37,095 nt of DNA from Igneacidithiobacillus sp041146875 (GCF_041146875.1 NZ_JBFRXP010000022.1:1-37095), one strand, 5' to 3'. Counted from the first letter of the stretch, positions 8,174 through 15,588 are shown. Notes: a model not told the origin generated them from the letters alone. Program-made: numbers and translations.

Positions 8174-8663
8174 CCGGGCTTGCGTCACGCTCCCACAGCC
8201 CAGACTTACCCCCCTCTTTCCGAACTAAGCAGATATCACCAAGCAACATCCCCCGGTCGATGGCCTTACACATATCGTAAATGGTCAACAGGGCGACGCT
8301 TACCGCAGTGAGTGCCTCCATTTCTACCCCGGTCTGCCCCTGGCAACGCACCTCGGCTGCGCAGAGCACCTGGCTCGACTCCGCATCGATCACAAAGCGC
8401 AGCTCTACCCCAGTCAAGAACAGTGGGTGTGCCAAAGGGATCAACTCGGCGGTCTTTTTGCTCGCCTGGATCGCAGCGATCCGCGCCACGGCCAAGACGT
8501 CTCCTTTGCGCATATCGCCAGCCCGAACGCGCTCCAAAGTTGCCGGAGCCATACGAATCGCGCCGCGCGCCACTGCACGCCGCAGGGTGACGGGCTTCGC
8601 GCCCACTTCGACCATCCGCGCCTCACCATTGTGGGTGAAATGGGTCAATTGTTCCTCATTCAT
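8166..8663 (-). CDS. moaC: Cyclic pyranopterin monophosphate synthase MoaC
   Basis: A 165-residue enzyme of molybdenum-cofactor synthesis that turns the MoaA product into cyclic pyranopterin monophosphate. Family segments are all present: MVEVGAKPVTLRRAVARG at the N-terminus, KKTAELIPLAHPL in the middle with the conserved Lys and His, and GQTGVEMEALTAVSVALLTIYDMCKAID near the end. The length is normal. It is separated from moaA by the soe operon and one small gene, so the two cofactor genes bracket the likely user enzyme SoeA. Its start lies only seven bases from a sigma-54 promoter firing in the opposite direction, so activator sites for that promoter probably lie inside moaC. Confidence 0.95.
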   Translation of the reverse strand: MNEEQLTHFTHNGEARMVEVGAKPVTLRRAVARGAIRMAPATLERVRAGDMRKGDVLAVARIAAIQASKKTAELIPLAHPLFLTGVELRFVIDAESSQVLCAAEVRCQGQTGVEMEALTAVSVALLTIYDMCKAIDRGMLLGDICLVRKEGGKSGLWERDASPEK

Positions 8664-8670
8664 TGAATAT

Positions 8671-8686
8671 TGGCACTCCTTTTGCT
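8671..8686 (+). promoter_or_regulatory. Sigma-54 (-24/-12) promoter for the sensor-kinase-regulator operon
   Basis: TGGCACTCCTTTTGCT matches the -24/-12 consensus TGGCACG-N4-TTGCW at every defined position except the seventh. The invariant GG (8672-8673) and GC (8684-8685) are exactly 12 bases apart. Transcription would start near 8697, only about 24 bases ahead of the ATG at 8721. Confidence 0.78.
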
Positions 8687-8720
8687 TACCTTACTGCAAT
8701 TACCTAGCCGCTGGTCCTAC

Positions 8721-10238
8721 ATGCGTTCACGACTCTTCTTCTTGGGCATTTGCCTCAGCCTGCTGCTTTGTCCCCTGCAAAGCGTGGCGGACTTGCGCTT
8801 TCTCCTGCCGCCGGTGAGTAGTCCTGCAGTCATGTTTGCGGCCTTCCAACCACTCGCCGCGCAATTGCAAAAAACGCTCGGCGAACCGATCAAACTGAGT
8901 TTTAGTGCGGATCTTCACCAATTCTACCTAAAGGCTGAAGAAAAACGAGCACAAATCGTCTTACTCTGCCCTATCGCCTACTTAAAGGTCGCCCATAGCA
9001 ATCCCTACATCCCCCTCGCTGGCCTAGCTCCCCCTCCCGGAGGCGAGTACAGTGTGATCGTCGTGCGCAGCGACAGCCCCATCCACAACGTATTGCAACT
9101 ACGCGGCAAGTCTTTCATTTTGGGAAATCCCGCCTGCGCGGCGTCGGCACTGGTCCCCCTATCCCTGCTTGATGCCGCAGGAATCAAGCGCTCACAACTT
9201 AGCGAATTACGGCAAGGCGGCAGCGACAGCAATGCGCTGATGGACGTAGCCGCGCGCTTCTATGATGCCACGGCCGTTGCGGAAAATATTGCGGCACCAT
9301 ACCTCCGTGCCGGCACGTTGCGGGTGATTGCCCGCAGCACCGTTGGGCCCGGCGACCTTATCGCCGCTTCCGCAAATGTCCCCGTACAACAGCGTCAAGC
9401 CTTGCGCCAAGCGTTGCTGGATCTGGCCCAGCAAGATCCCGTAGCACTATCCGCGATACACGCCCTCGCAACCAAATTTGTTCCCGTTTCTCCCGGTACC
9501 TATGGGCCATTACGCAGCTTGTATGCCGATCTCTACGGCGACGATTTGTCCCCGCAGGTGCAACGCCCGCGTTGGCGCTTGGGCATACCGCCGGCGTTTT
9601 CGCCCTTGACGGCGGCGCGCCTGTTTCAGCCCCTACGTATGGCTCTGGAGCAAGCCACTGGCATGGCAATTGAAATTTCCTTGCCGAGCAATGAACGCCA
9701 ATACCTGCAACAACTCAAGACTGGACGCTACCAGTTTGCACTCTTGAGTCCGCTGATGACCCAGGCAGCGCAGAGTGTCGTACATCCGCTGGCAACCCTG
9801 GTCCCGGATTCTGGTTCATCTGGTTTGGCACTAGTGCGCATTGCCGGCGCGCGGGAGCCCTCCGAGCGGCTCCGCATCGCGTATGGGAGCCCATACTGCA
9901 GCGCCAAAACCCTGATCGCGGATGAAGTCGCCAAAGTTGCAGCCGGCAAAAGCGTAAATTGGTGGCCGGTAGACTCAGAACGCGCGGTGTTCACAGCGCT
10001 GGGCAGTGGCCAGGCTAATTGGGGGATTGTCCGCAGTGCAACCGTGGATAGTCTCGCTGCCTCCATGCCGCACACCTGGCAAATCGTCGCCCGCGGGGGG
10101 CCAGCGCCAGCTTGGAATCTGGTCGCCAGCAAAGAGATTGCGCGTAAGCAGCGCGCGCAAGTTCGCGGCGATTTAGCTACACTCCCCGAACAGGCCTTGG
10201 CGGCCGCTGGCTTTCGGGAGATTGATGTACGGCCATGA
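8721..10238 (+). CDS. Tandem PhnD-like periplasmic binding protein, likely ligand sensor for the adjacent kinase
   Basis: A 505-residue exported protein with a clear signal peptide (MRSRLFFLGICLSLLLCPLQSVA). Two successive PhnD/phosphonate-type substrate-binding domains follow. The first begins LRFLLPPVSSPAVMFAAFQPLAAQL and continues through SVIVVRSDSPIHNVLQLRG; the second begins WRLGIPPAFSPLTAARLFQPLRMAL. I chose the ATG at 8721 because the upstream in-frame TTG at 8670 lies inside the sigma-54 promoter. There is no ABC permease or ATPase nearby. The gene leads an operon with a membrane kinase and an NtrC-type activator, just ahead of sox. TtrS, the tetrathionate sensor kinase, has a PhnD-like sensing domain, so I infer a periplasmic receptor for thiosulfate, tetrathionate or another anion. 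The ligand is unknown. Confidence 0.78.
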   Translation: MRSRLFFLGICLSLLLCPLQSVADLRFLLPPVSSPAVMFAAFQPLAAQLQKTLGEPIKLSFSADLHQFYLKAEEKRAQIVLLCPIAYLKVAHSNPYIPLAGLAPPPGGEYSVIVVRSDSPIHNVLQLRGKSFILGNPACAASALVPLSLLDAAGIKRSQLSELRQGGSDSNALMDVAARFYDATAVAENIAAPYLRAGTLRVIARSTVGPGDLIAASANVPVQQRQALRQALLDLAQQDPVALSAIHALATKFVPVSPGTYGPLRSLYADLYGDDLSPQVQRPRWRLGIPPAFSPLTAARLFQPLRMALEQATGMAIEISLPSNERQYLQQLKTGRYQFALLSPLMTQAAQSVVHPLATLVPDSGSSGLALVRIAGAREPSERLRIAYGSPYCSAKTLIADEVAKVAAGKSVNWWPVDSERAVFTALGSGQANWGIVRSATVDSLAASMPHTWQIVARGGPAPAWNLVASKEIARKQRAQVRGDLATLPEQALAAAGFREIDVRP

Positions 10239-10272
10239 TCACCACTAATGCAACCCTAGCGCCAAACGTGCT

Positions 10273-11718
10273 GTGACACCGGCTGTTCCCCACCTCTGGC
10301 AACGCCTGACTTGGCGCAGCAAGAGCATGGCCTTGGTCGTGTTTCTGATTGCCATGATTTATCTGCTGATTGCGGCCTTTCTCTATACCTCGGTGCGTGC
10401 GGACTTGACGAGCCAGGTGCAAGCGGAAATTCGCCATCTTACGGACAGCATTGCGACATCGGCGGCCAATCCTTTGCTCCTGAAAGATGCAGGACACCTT
10501 GCTCAGCTCGCGCAAAGTGATAACTCTTTGGTGTCTTCCGTACTCATTGTCGATCAATCAGGCACTGTGGTTGCGAGTAGTGATCTTGCGCAAGTGGGCA
10601 CTCGGATACCCGCCGAGGCGGTTGAGATACTGCCCAAAAAATATACCTACTCCGCCGCTATCATTGCCGGTAACCAGCGCCTCGGCACCGTTTGGCTGCG
10701 GAGCAATGCCGCAGAAATCAATCATCTCATCGCTAAAAAATTGGAACACACCACCAGCCGCTTGCTATTTCTGGGAATCAGCACCGCAATCATTGGCCTG
10801 ATCGGTGCCTACCTGGTCAGCCTTGCCATCACCCGTCCTGTATCGCGCCTCATGCACGAAATGGAGGCCATCGAACGCCAGCTCGGTATCCGCGATGACC
10901 CAAGAACAGAAGAGGAAGACGAATATCGCGACGAACTACACCACCTTGAGCTCGCCTTTCGTTCGCTGGGCACACGCTTGCGCGAGCACCTGTTGGAATT
11001 GCGCAAACTTAACCAGCGCCAGCAGGCGATGCAGTGCATGGTGACTATCGGCCAAATGTCGTCGCAGGTCGCGCACGAGATCCGCAACGCTTTATCTTCG
11101 GTGCGCGGCGCGGCGCGCTACCTCGTGCGCTATGATGATCGCGACAACCGGGAGGAATTTTTACAGATCATTGAAGAAGAGGTGCAGCGCCTCTACGATA
11201 TGACTCAGGGGTTTCTCGATTTTGGCCGTAGCTATGATGCACACTTCGAGACACAGGAGCTCTGCGCCTTCCTGCAGCGCTGTATACAAAGACATCGGAC
11301 AGATTTTGATGCCCACGCGATCGCCGTGACCCTGGATTGCACAGCGAGTCTGCCGGTGCGCTTTGATGCGTCTCTTCTGGCGCAAGCAATGAGCAACTTA
11401 CTGCTCAACGCCTGCGATGCAGTACCGGCACAGGACGGCACGATTCATGTCAGTGCCCACGCCACTGGCGACGGCGTTGAAATCCGCGTCAAAGACAATG
11501 GAACGGGAGTGCCAGAGGCGCAATGGGGAGAGATTTTTAAGCCTTACGTCACAAATAAGACAAAAGGGAGTGGACTTGGGCTGGCGGTTGTCGCCAAAAT
11601 CATGATGGCACACGAGGGCGCTGTAGAGTTGAGTCAGACGCAGGGACAAGGGGCCTGCTTCGTACTTCATCTCCCGCACCTAACAAAAAATCGAGCGGGA
11701 ATCATACACGAGGGCTGA
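10273..11718 (+). CDS. tspS: Membrane sensor histidine kinase of the sox-linked two-component system (TspS-like)
   Basis: A 481-residue histidine kinase. It has a first membrane segment (about residues 18-40), a periplasmic loop of roughly 120 residues, a second segment (LLFLGISTAIIGLIGAYLVSLAI), then HAMP, a DHp helix with the phospho-accepting His268 in VAHEIRNALSSVRG, and a HATPase domain (NLLLNACDAV, DNGTGVP, GSGLGLAV). It resembles NtrB/AtoS-type kinases that pair with sigma-54 activators. The GTG start follows the binding-protein stop by 34 bases and has a poor ribosome binding site; a start a few codons away is possible. Eight bases later tspR begins. The layout matches TspS/TspR of A. 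caldus, which controls sox; the ligand is not visible in the sequence. Confidence 0.85.
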   Translation: MTPAVPHLWQRLTWRSKSMALVVFLIAMIYLLIAAFLYTSVRADLTSQVQAEIRHLTDSIATSAANPLLLKDAGHLAQLAQSDNSLVSSVLIVDQSGTVVASSDLAQVGTRIPAEAVEILPKKYTYSAAIIAGNQRLGTVWLRSNAAEINHLIAKKLEHTTSRLLFLGISTAIIGLIGAYLVSLAITRPVSRLMHEMEAIERQLGIRDDPRTEEEDEYRDELHHLELAFRSLGTRLREHLLELRKLNQRQQAMQCMVTIGQMSSQVAHEIRNALSSVRGAARYLVRYDDRDNREEFLQIIEEEVQRLYDMTQGFLDFGRSYDAHFETQELCAFLQRCIQRHRTDFDAHAIAVTLDCTASLPVRFDASLLAQAMSNLLLNACDAVPAQDGTIHVSAHATGDGVEIRVKDNGTGVPEAQWGEIFKPYVTNKTKGSGLGLAVVAKIMMAHEGAVELSQTQGQGACFVLHLPHLTKNRAGIIHEG

Positions 11719-11726
11719 GGGGTGGC

Positions 11727-13094
11727 ATGGATACACAAATTCTAGTCGTAGAGGATGAGCGCAACCTGCGCCGGGTCCTAGCTGCCATCCTAGGTGCCGA
11801 GGGATTTGCCGTCCTTGAGGCGGAATCTGGCGAAGAGGCCTTGGAACTGCTGCAAACGGAAAGCCCGTCGCTTATTCTCAGTGACCAGCGTCTACCGGGG
11901 ATGCCGGGCGTGGAACTCTTGCGCCAGGTGAAGAGGCTACGCCCCACGATTCCCGTCATTATCAGTACCGCCTATGGCGAGATTGATCAGGCGGTGGAAG
12001 TAATCAAAGCCGGTGCGGAACACTACCTTACCAAACCCGTAGATGAGGGCGAGTTGCTTGCCTTGATCCGACAAATTTTAGAACGCGGCGGGCGCCACAT
12101 TCCACCTCTGCGGCAAACCCCCAAACGTCATGGTTTGATCGGCGTAAGCCGAGCCATCGCCCAGCTTCTCGAAACCATTGACCTCGTCGCACCCGCTCCC
12201 TCCAACGTCTTGATCAGCGGCGAATCGGGTACTGGCAAGGAATTGGTTGCGCGCGCGCTGCATGACGCCTCACCACGCGCCAACCAACCGTTTGTGGCCT
12301 TCAACTGCGGCGCGATCCCTTTGGAGCTGGTCGAGAGTGAAATTTTTGGTTACGAGCGCGGTGCATTTACCGGCGCGGTGCGTAGCCAGGCCGGCAAACT
12401 GGAGGCAGCGGCAGGCGGCACCTTGTTCCTCGATGAAGTCGGCGATATGCCCTTGCCCATGCAAGTCAAACTCTTGCGCGCCCTACAAGAACGGGAATTT
12501 ACGCGTCTGGGCACGCACCAGCCCATCCACCTGCAAGCGCGCATCGTCGCTGCCACCCATATCGATCTGAAACAGGCAATACAGGAAGGGCGTTTTCGCG
12601 AGGATCTATACTATCGCTTAAATGTCATTCCCTTGCACATTCCTCCACTGCGGGAACGCCGCGCCGACATCGCCCCCTTGGTAGCACACTTTCTCGAAAA
12701 GATCTGCCAAGAGATTGGGCGTCCCAAGGTAGAGATCGACAGTGATGCCTTGGCCGCTCTGGAGGGCTACTCCTGGCCGGGCAACATCCGCCAACTGGAG
12801 AATCTTCTCGAGCGCAGCGTGGTGCTGACGCGACAGAATAGTATTGGTCGCCGCGATCTGCCAGCCGAGATCCGCGAGCAGGAATCGAGTAGCGAAGGGA
12901 ATCCTTCCAGCCCGTTCGATCTGCCCGCCATCGAACGCCAAACAGTGCTTAGTGCGCTGGAAAAAACCCGTTTCAATCAGAGCCAAGCTGCTGTATTACT
13001 GGGAATTAGCCGCAAACAATTGCGCACGAAGATGAAGAACATGGGCTTGTTGGCAGATCAGGCTGGAGAGGAAGACGGCTTTGACGGTGACTAG
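11727..13094 (+). CDS. tspR: Sigma-54-dependent NtrC-family response regulator (TspR-like)
   Basis: A 455-residue activator with three domains. The receiver (1-118) has acidic residues Glu9-Asp10-Glu11, phospho-acceptor Asp53 and Lys103. The AAA+ domain has Walker A GESGTGK (165-171), the sigma-54-contacting GAFTGA loop (212-217) and Walker B with Asp236-Glu237. The Fis-type helix-turn-helix at the end includes NQSQAAVLLGISRKQLRTKM. It should hydrolyse ATP to open sigma-54 promoters when phosphorylated by the upstream kinase. Two -24/-12 promoters flank it, one before its own operon and one before soxX, so it probably activates both. All catalytic residues are present. The gene ends at a strong terminator. 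Confidence 0.92.
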   Translation: MDTQILVVEDERNLRRVLAAILGAEGFAVLEAESGEEALELLQTESPSLILSDQRLPGMPGVELLRQVKRLRPTIPVIISTAYGEIDQAVEVIKAGAEHYLTKPVDEGELLALIRQILERGGRHIPPLRQTPKRHGLIGVSRAIAQLLETIDLVAPAPSNVLISGESGTGKELVARALHDASPRANQPFVAFNCGAIPLELVESEIFGYERGAFTGAVRSQAGKLEAAAGGTLFLDEVGDMPLPMQVKLLRALQEREFTRLGTHQPIHLQARIVAATHIDLKQAIQEGRFREDLYYRLNVIPLHIPPLRERRADIAPLVAHFLEKICQEIGRPKVEIDSDALAALEGYSWPGNIRQLENLLERSVVLTRQNSIGRRDLPAEIREQESSSEGNPSSPFDLPAIERQTVLSALEKTRFNQSQAAVLLGISRKQLRTKMKNMGLLADQAGEEDGFDGD

Positions 13095-13100
13095 CCATCT

Positions 13101-13118
13101 CTGTGCCTTTCGGCACAG
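13101..13118 (+). other. Small hairpin after the tspR stop
   Basis: CTGTGCC and GGCACAG form a perfect seven-base stem around a TTTC loop, eight bases after the tspR stop. No T-run follows, and the true terminator is six bases further on. It may protect the 3' end of the message. Confidence 0.5.
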
Positions 13119-13123
13119 CAGAA

Positions 13124-13148
13124 CCCCGGCACTGGTCCGGGGTTTTTT
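13124..13148 (+). terminator. Rho-independent terminator of the tspSR operon
   Basis: CCCCGG (13124-13129) pairs with CCGGGG (13137-13142) around a seven-base loop and is followed directly by six T residues. This separates the sensor operon from sox, so the sox genes depend on their own promoter. Confidence 0.88.
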
Positions 13149-13302
13149 GTTTGTCGTTGCACCGAGATCACCTTCCACGCCATTTCCCCTATTTTTGCGA
13201 TCTTGGTAAGCAACTGAATTTACAAATATTAGGGAAATTTTACCAGAAAGGCTGGATGATCATTCCGTACGACTGATCCGTAATAAACACACAAGGCATA
13301 GC

Positions 13303-13318
13303 TGGCACGAAAACTGCT
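13303..13318 (+). promoter_or_regulatory. Sigma-54 (-24/-12) promoter of the sox operon
   Basis: TGGCACGAAAACTGCT matches TGGCACG-N4-TTGCW with one mismatch. The GG (13304-13305) and GC (13316-13317) are exactly 12 bases apart. The start site would be near 13329, 39 bases before the soxX ATG. The NtrC-type activator encoded just upstream is the obvious partner. Confidence 0.82.
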
Positions 13319-13331
13319 CAGTAAGGGGGCA

Positions 13332-13347
13332 CCGGGCAAGAGCCCGG
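13332..13347 (+). other. 5'-terminal hairpin of the sox message
   Basis: CCGGGC and GCCCGG form a six-base all-G/C stem with an AAGA tetraloop. It begins about three bases after the predicted transcription start and ends 20 bases before the soxX ATG. Hairpins at the extreme 5' end commonly slow decay of bacterial messages; that role is inferred. Confidence 0.55.
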
Positions 13348-13367
13348 GCAGCACCACAGGAGTAGTT

Positions 13368-13751
13368 ATGAACGCTCACAGACGCACACGCGCGGGGATT
13401 CTTACTGGCCTAGCCGGCGCCCTCTTTTTGGTCGCCACTGCCGCCAGTGCTGCCCCAGCGGTCAATAATATTGAAGCTGGTCGCGCCTTGGCCTTTGATC
13501 GGGCTAAGGGAAACTGCTTGGCTTGTCATGCCCTTCCTGGCGGTACACAAGCGGGCGATGTTGGCCCGGCCCTGCCGATGAAAGGCGTGACCTTTCAACA
13601 AATGTTCCAGACTAAGGAGAAATTGGTTGCCTTTCTGTCGGACCCGGAAAAGCTCTTTCCCTATGCCAACATGCCGGAGTTTGGGAAAAACAAAGTTCTG
13701 ACCCAGCAGGAACTGGAACAGATTGCTGACTATCTCTGGTCGTTGAAATAA
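13368..13751 (+). CDS. soxX: SoxX c-type cytochrome
   Basis: A 127-residue periplasmic monohaem cytochrome. A Sec signal peptide (about residues 1-28, ending ATAASA) is followed by the haem motif Cys50-Leu-Ala-Cys-His54 and a distal Met102 (ANMPEFG). SoxX pairs with SoxA to form the SoxXA enzyme that oxidatively attaches thiosulfate to the SoxY cysteine. The ribosome binding site AGGAG stands about seven bases before the ATG. It is the first gene of soxX-Y-Z-A-DUF302-B, behind a sigma-54 promoter. The C-terminal sequence LTQQELEQIADYLWSLK is typical of the family. Length and motifs are normal. Confidence 0.94.
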   Translation: MNAHRRTRAGILTGLAGALFLVATAASAAPAVNNIEAGRALAFDRAKGNCLACHALPGGTQAGDVGPALPMKGVTFQQMFQTKEKLVAFLSDPEKLFPYANMPEFGKNKVLTQQELEQIADYLWSLK

Positions 13752-13774
13752 ATCATCCGTTTAGGAGTGTAACC

Positions 13775-14284
13775 ATGAAGCAAATGCAACGTAGACAATT
13801 CCTCGGTACTGGCGTGACTGCCGCTGCCGTGGCCGCCGTCGCTGGTACCGGCTTGTTGCGTGCCGGTAATGCCTTCGCCGACAATGTCGCTGGCTGGCCA
13901 GCCAAGGCCTTCGATGCCAAGGTCCTAGACGCGGCGATGACCGATTCCATCGGCAAAACCAGCGTCCCCGTTTCGCCTAAGGTTTCTCTAAAGGCTCCCA
14001 CCATTGCCGAGAATGGCGGCGCCGTTCCGGTCACGATCGAAGTCGATTCGCCCATGACTGCCGACGATTACATTGCCACGGTCTGGCTCTTCGTCGATCA
14101 CAACCCCACCCCGCTGGCGAGCCAATTCAATTTCACCCCTGCCTGTGGCAAGGCTTATATTCAGGAACGTATCAAGATGGCGAAAACCGACAATGTTCGG
14201 GTCATTGCCAAGACCAATAAAGGGGAACTAATGGCCTCGGCACCCCGTGAAGTCAAAGTCACCATTGGCGGCTGCGGCGGCTAA
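13775..14284 (+). CDS. soxY: SoxY sulfur-compound carrier subunit
   Basis: A 169-residue periplasmic protein exported by the Tat pathway (RRQFLGTG within the first 15 residues and an AGNAFA cleavage region). It ends in the diagnostic GGCGG swinging arm, where Cys167 carries the sulfur intermediates. In the Sox cycle thiosulfate is bound here by SoxXA and sulfate is released by SoxB. SoxZ is encoded 39 bases downstream and forms the SoxYZ dimer; SoxZ has no leader and would be co-exported. With no soxCD in this cluster, the remaining sulfane sulfur must leave by another route, for instance to the cytoplasmic sHdr system. Confidence 0.96.
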   Translation: MKQMQRRQFLGTGVTAAAVAAVAGTGLLRAGNAFADNVAGWPAKAFDAKVLDAAMTDSIGKTSVPVSPKVSLKAPTIAENGGAVPVTIEVDSPMTADDYIATVWLFVDHNPTPLASQFNFTPACGKAYIQERIKMAKTDNVRVIAKTNKGELMASAPREVKVTIGGCGG

Positions 14285-14323
14285 TTTTTCCTCTTTTTTT
14301 CATTTCGTAAGGAGTTACATACC

Positions 14324-14659
14324 ATGGCAGCAGCACTTGGCAATCCGATGATCCGCATGCCCGGTAGCGCAAAGAAGGGAGAGATTGTGGAGGTTCGCTC
14401 CCTAATCATGAACCCCATGACTACCGGTCTCAGCAAAGACAAAAAAACGGGCAAATTGATCCCCGCGCATTTTATTCAAACGGTGACCATCACCTTCAAC
14501 GATAAACCGCTTCTGGATATCGACTGGAGCACTGCAGTAAGCGCCAATCCGTATCTGGCGTTCAAGATGCGCGCCGAAGAGAGCGGTACTGTGAAAATGA
14601 CCTGGAAAGACAATAGCAACGGTACCTGGAGTGCAGATTCCAAGATCACCGTGAGCTAA
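14324..14659 (+). CDS. soxZ: SoxZ partner of SoxY
   Basis: A 111-residue all-beta protein with the SoxZ pattern: GNPMIRMPGSAKKGEIVEVR, the MNPMTTGL segment, and IPAHFIQTVTITFNDKPLL in the middle (here LIPAHF). It has no signal peptide and no cysteine, as expected for a subunit exported with SoxY. The ribosome binding site AAGGAG precedes the ATG. A strong stem-loop follows the stop codon and separates soxYZ from soxA. It would hold the SoxY swinging arm for presentation to SoxXA and SoxB. Confidence 0.95.
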   Translation: MAAALGNPMIRMPGSAKKGEIVEVRSLIMNPMTTGLSKDKKTGKLIPAHFIQTVTITFNDKPLLDIDWSTAVSANPYLAFKMRAEESGTVKMTWKDNSNGTWSADSKITVS

Positions 14660-14670
14660 ATATGCCGTAG

Positions 14671-14695
14671 AGCGCAGTGTTTATCGCACTGCGCT
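14671..14695 (+). other. Intercistronic stem-loop between soxZ and soxA
   Basis: AGCGCAGTG (14671-14679) and CACTGCGCT (14687-14695) form a perfect nine-base stem around TTTATCG. There is no run of T after it, so full termination is unlikely. It could stabilise the upstream soxXYZ part of the message or cause partial termination before soxA. Confidence 0.7.
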
Positions 14696-14724
14696 GATTT
14701 CCATAAAAAGGGAGGGAAATCGCA

Positions 14725-15588
14725 ATGAAAAAATGGATCGTATCCATTGCCGCAGTCGCACTTGCCGGAAGCAGTGCCGTGGCCAACGCGGTCAACTGGT
14801 GGGACCTGGGCAATACCAAGGTTGGACCAGAGCAGACACTGCAACAGTTTCATGAGTATTTCAAGCAGCAATTCCCCAATATGCCATTGGAGAAGTATGC
14901 CCTGGGCGGCTATGCCTTTAGTCCCCAGCTCTATGCCCAATATCAGGAAGCGATGCAGTTCAACCCAGGCGATTTGACCCTCTCGGAAGGAAAAAAGCTC
15001 TGGGACAGCAAGTTCAAAAATGGCAAGACCTATGCCAGCTGCTATCCGAACGCTGGCAAAGGCGTCGCCGCTCACTATCCCATTTTCGACAACAAAACCC
15101 GGAGCGTCGTGACGATTGGTATGAGTCTCAATGCCTGTCGTAAAGCGAATGGCGAGGCGCCATTACCCTATGGTAGCCAAGACATGATTGCCTTACAGAC
15201 CTACCTCGGTTCACTCTCCACTGGCATGCCGGTCGACGTGCAGGTGAAAGGTCCTGGGGCCGTCAAGGCATTTGAAGAAGGCAAAGCCTATTTTTTCATG
15301 AAGCGCGGACAGTTGAACTTCTCCTGCGCCTCCTGCCATGTTGCCTATGCGGGCAAATATTTGCGCGACCAGATCATTTCTCCCGTAGTTGGCCAAAGCG
15401 CGCATTTCCCCACCTATCGTGCGGCTTGGTCTGCGGTCAATACCTTGCAAAAACGTATGGAGGGCTGCGACAAGAAGGTAGGCGCACAACCGGAACAATT
15501 GGAAAGTGTAGATTATCGTAATCTGGAATATTTCATGAGTTATCTCAGTAACGGTATCAAGATGAACGTACCCGGTTACCGGCCATAA
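14725..15588 (+). CDS. soxA: SoxA c-type cytochrome, monohaem form
   Basis: A 287-residue periplasmic protein with a Sec signal peptide (MKKWIVSIAAVALAGSSAVANA). It carries one haem motif, Cys201-Ala-Ser-Cys-His205, and the catalytic Cys248 (RMEGCDKK) that becomes the cysteine persulfide haem ligand. The N-terminal haem site found in dihaem SoxA is missing; Cys106 and Cys138 stand where a disulfide replaces it in monohaem SoxA proteins. With SoxX it couples thiosulfate to SoxY. It has its own ribosome binding site (GGGAGG) after the intercistronic hairpin. The gene is complete and the key residues are intact. Confidence 0.94.
   Translation: MKKWIVSIAAVALAGSSAVANAVNWWDLGNTKVGPEQTLQQFHEYFKQQFPNMPLEKYALGGYAFSPQLYAQYQEAMQFNPGDLTLSEGKKLWDSKFKNGKTYASCYPNAGKGVAAHYPIFDNKTRSVVTIGMSLNACRKANGEAPLPYGSQDMIALQTYLGSLSTGMPVDVQVKGPGAVKAFEEGKAYFFMKRGQLNFSCASCHVAYAGKYLRDQIISPVVGQSAHFPTYRAAWSAVNTLQKRMEGCDKKVGAQPEQLESVDYRNLEYFMSYLSNGIKMNVPGYRP

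Larger units (their letters stand above)
13095..13367 (+). promoter_or_regulatory. tspR-soxX intergenic regulatory region
   Basis: The 273 bases contain a small hairpin (13101-13118), the tspR terminator, an A/T-rich stretch around 13205-13245, the sigma-54 promoter and a 5'-leader hairpin. TGGTAA at 13204-13209 and TTACCA at 13240-13245 form an inverted pair about 60-100 bases upstream of the promoter. That is the usual place for activator binding, but the spacing is wide and I cannot confirm a site. Confidence 0.6.

Noticed and set aside
8670..8720. TTG start that would lengthen the PhnD-like protein by 17 residues
   Set aside because: It overlaps the -24 element of the sigma-54 promoter and would bury the signal peptide.
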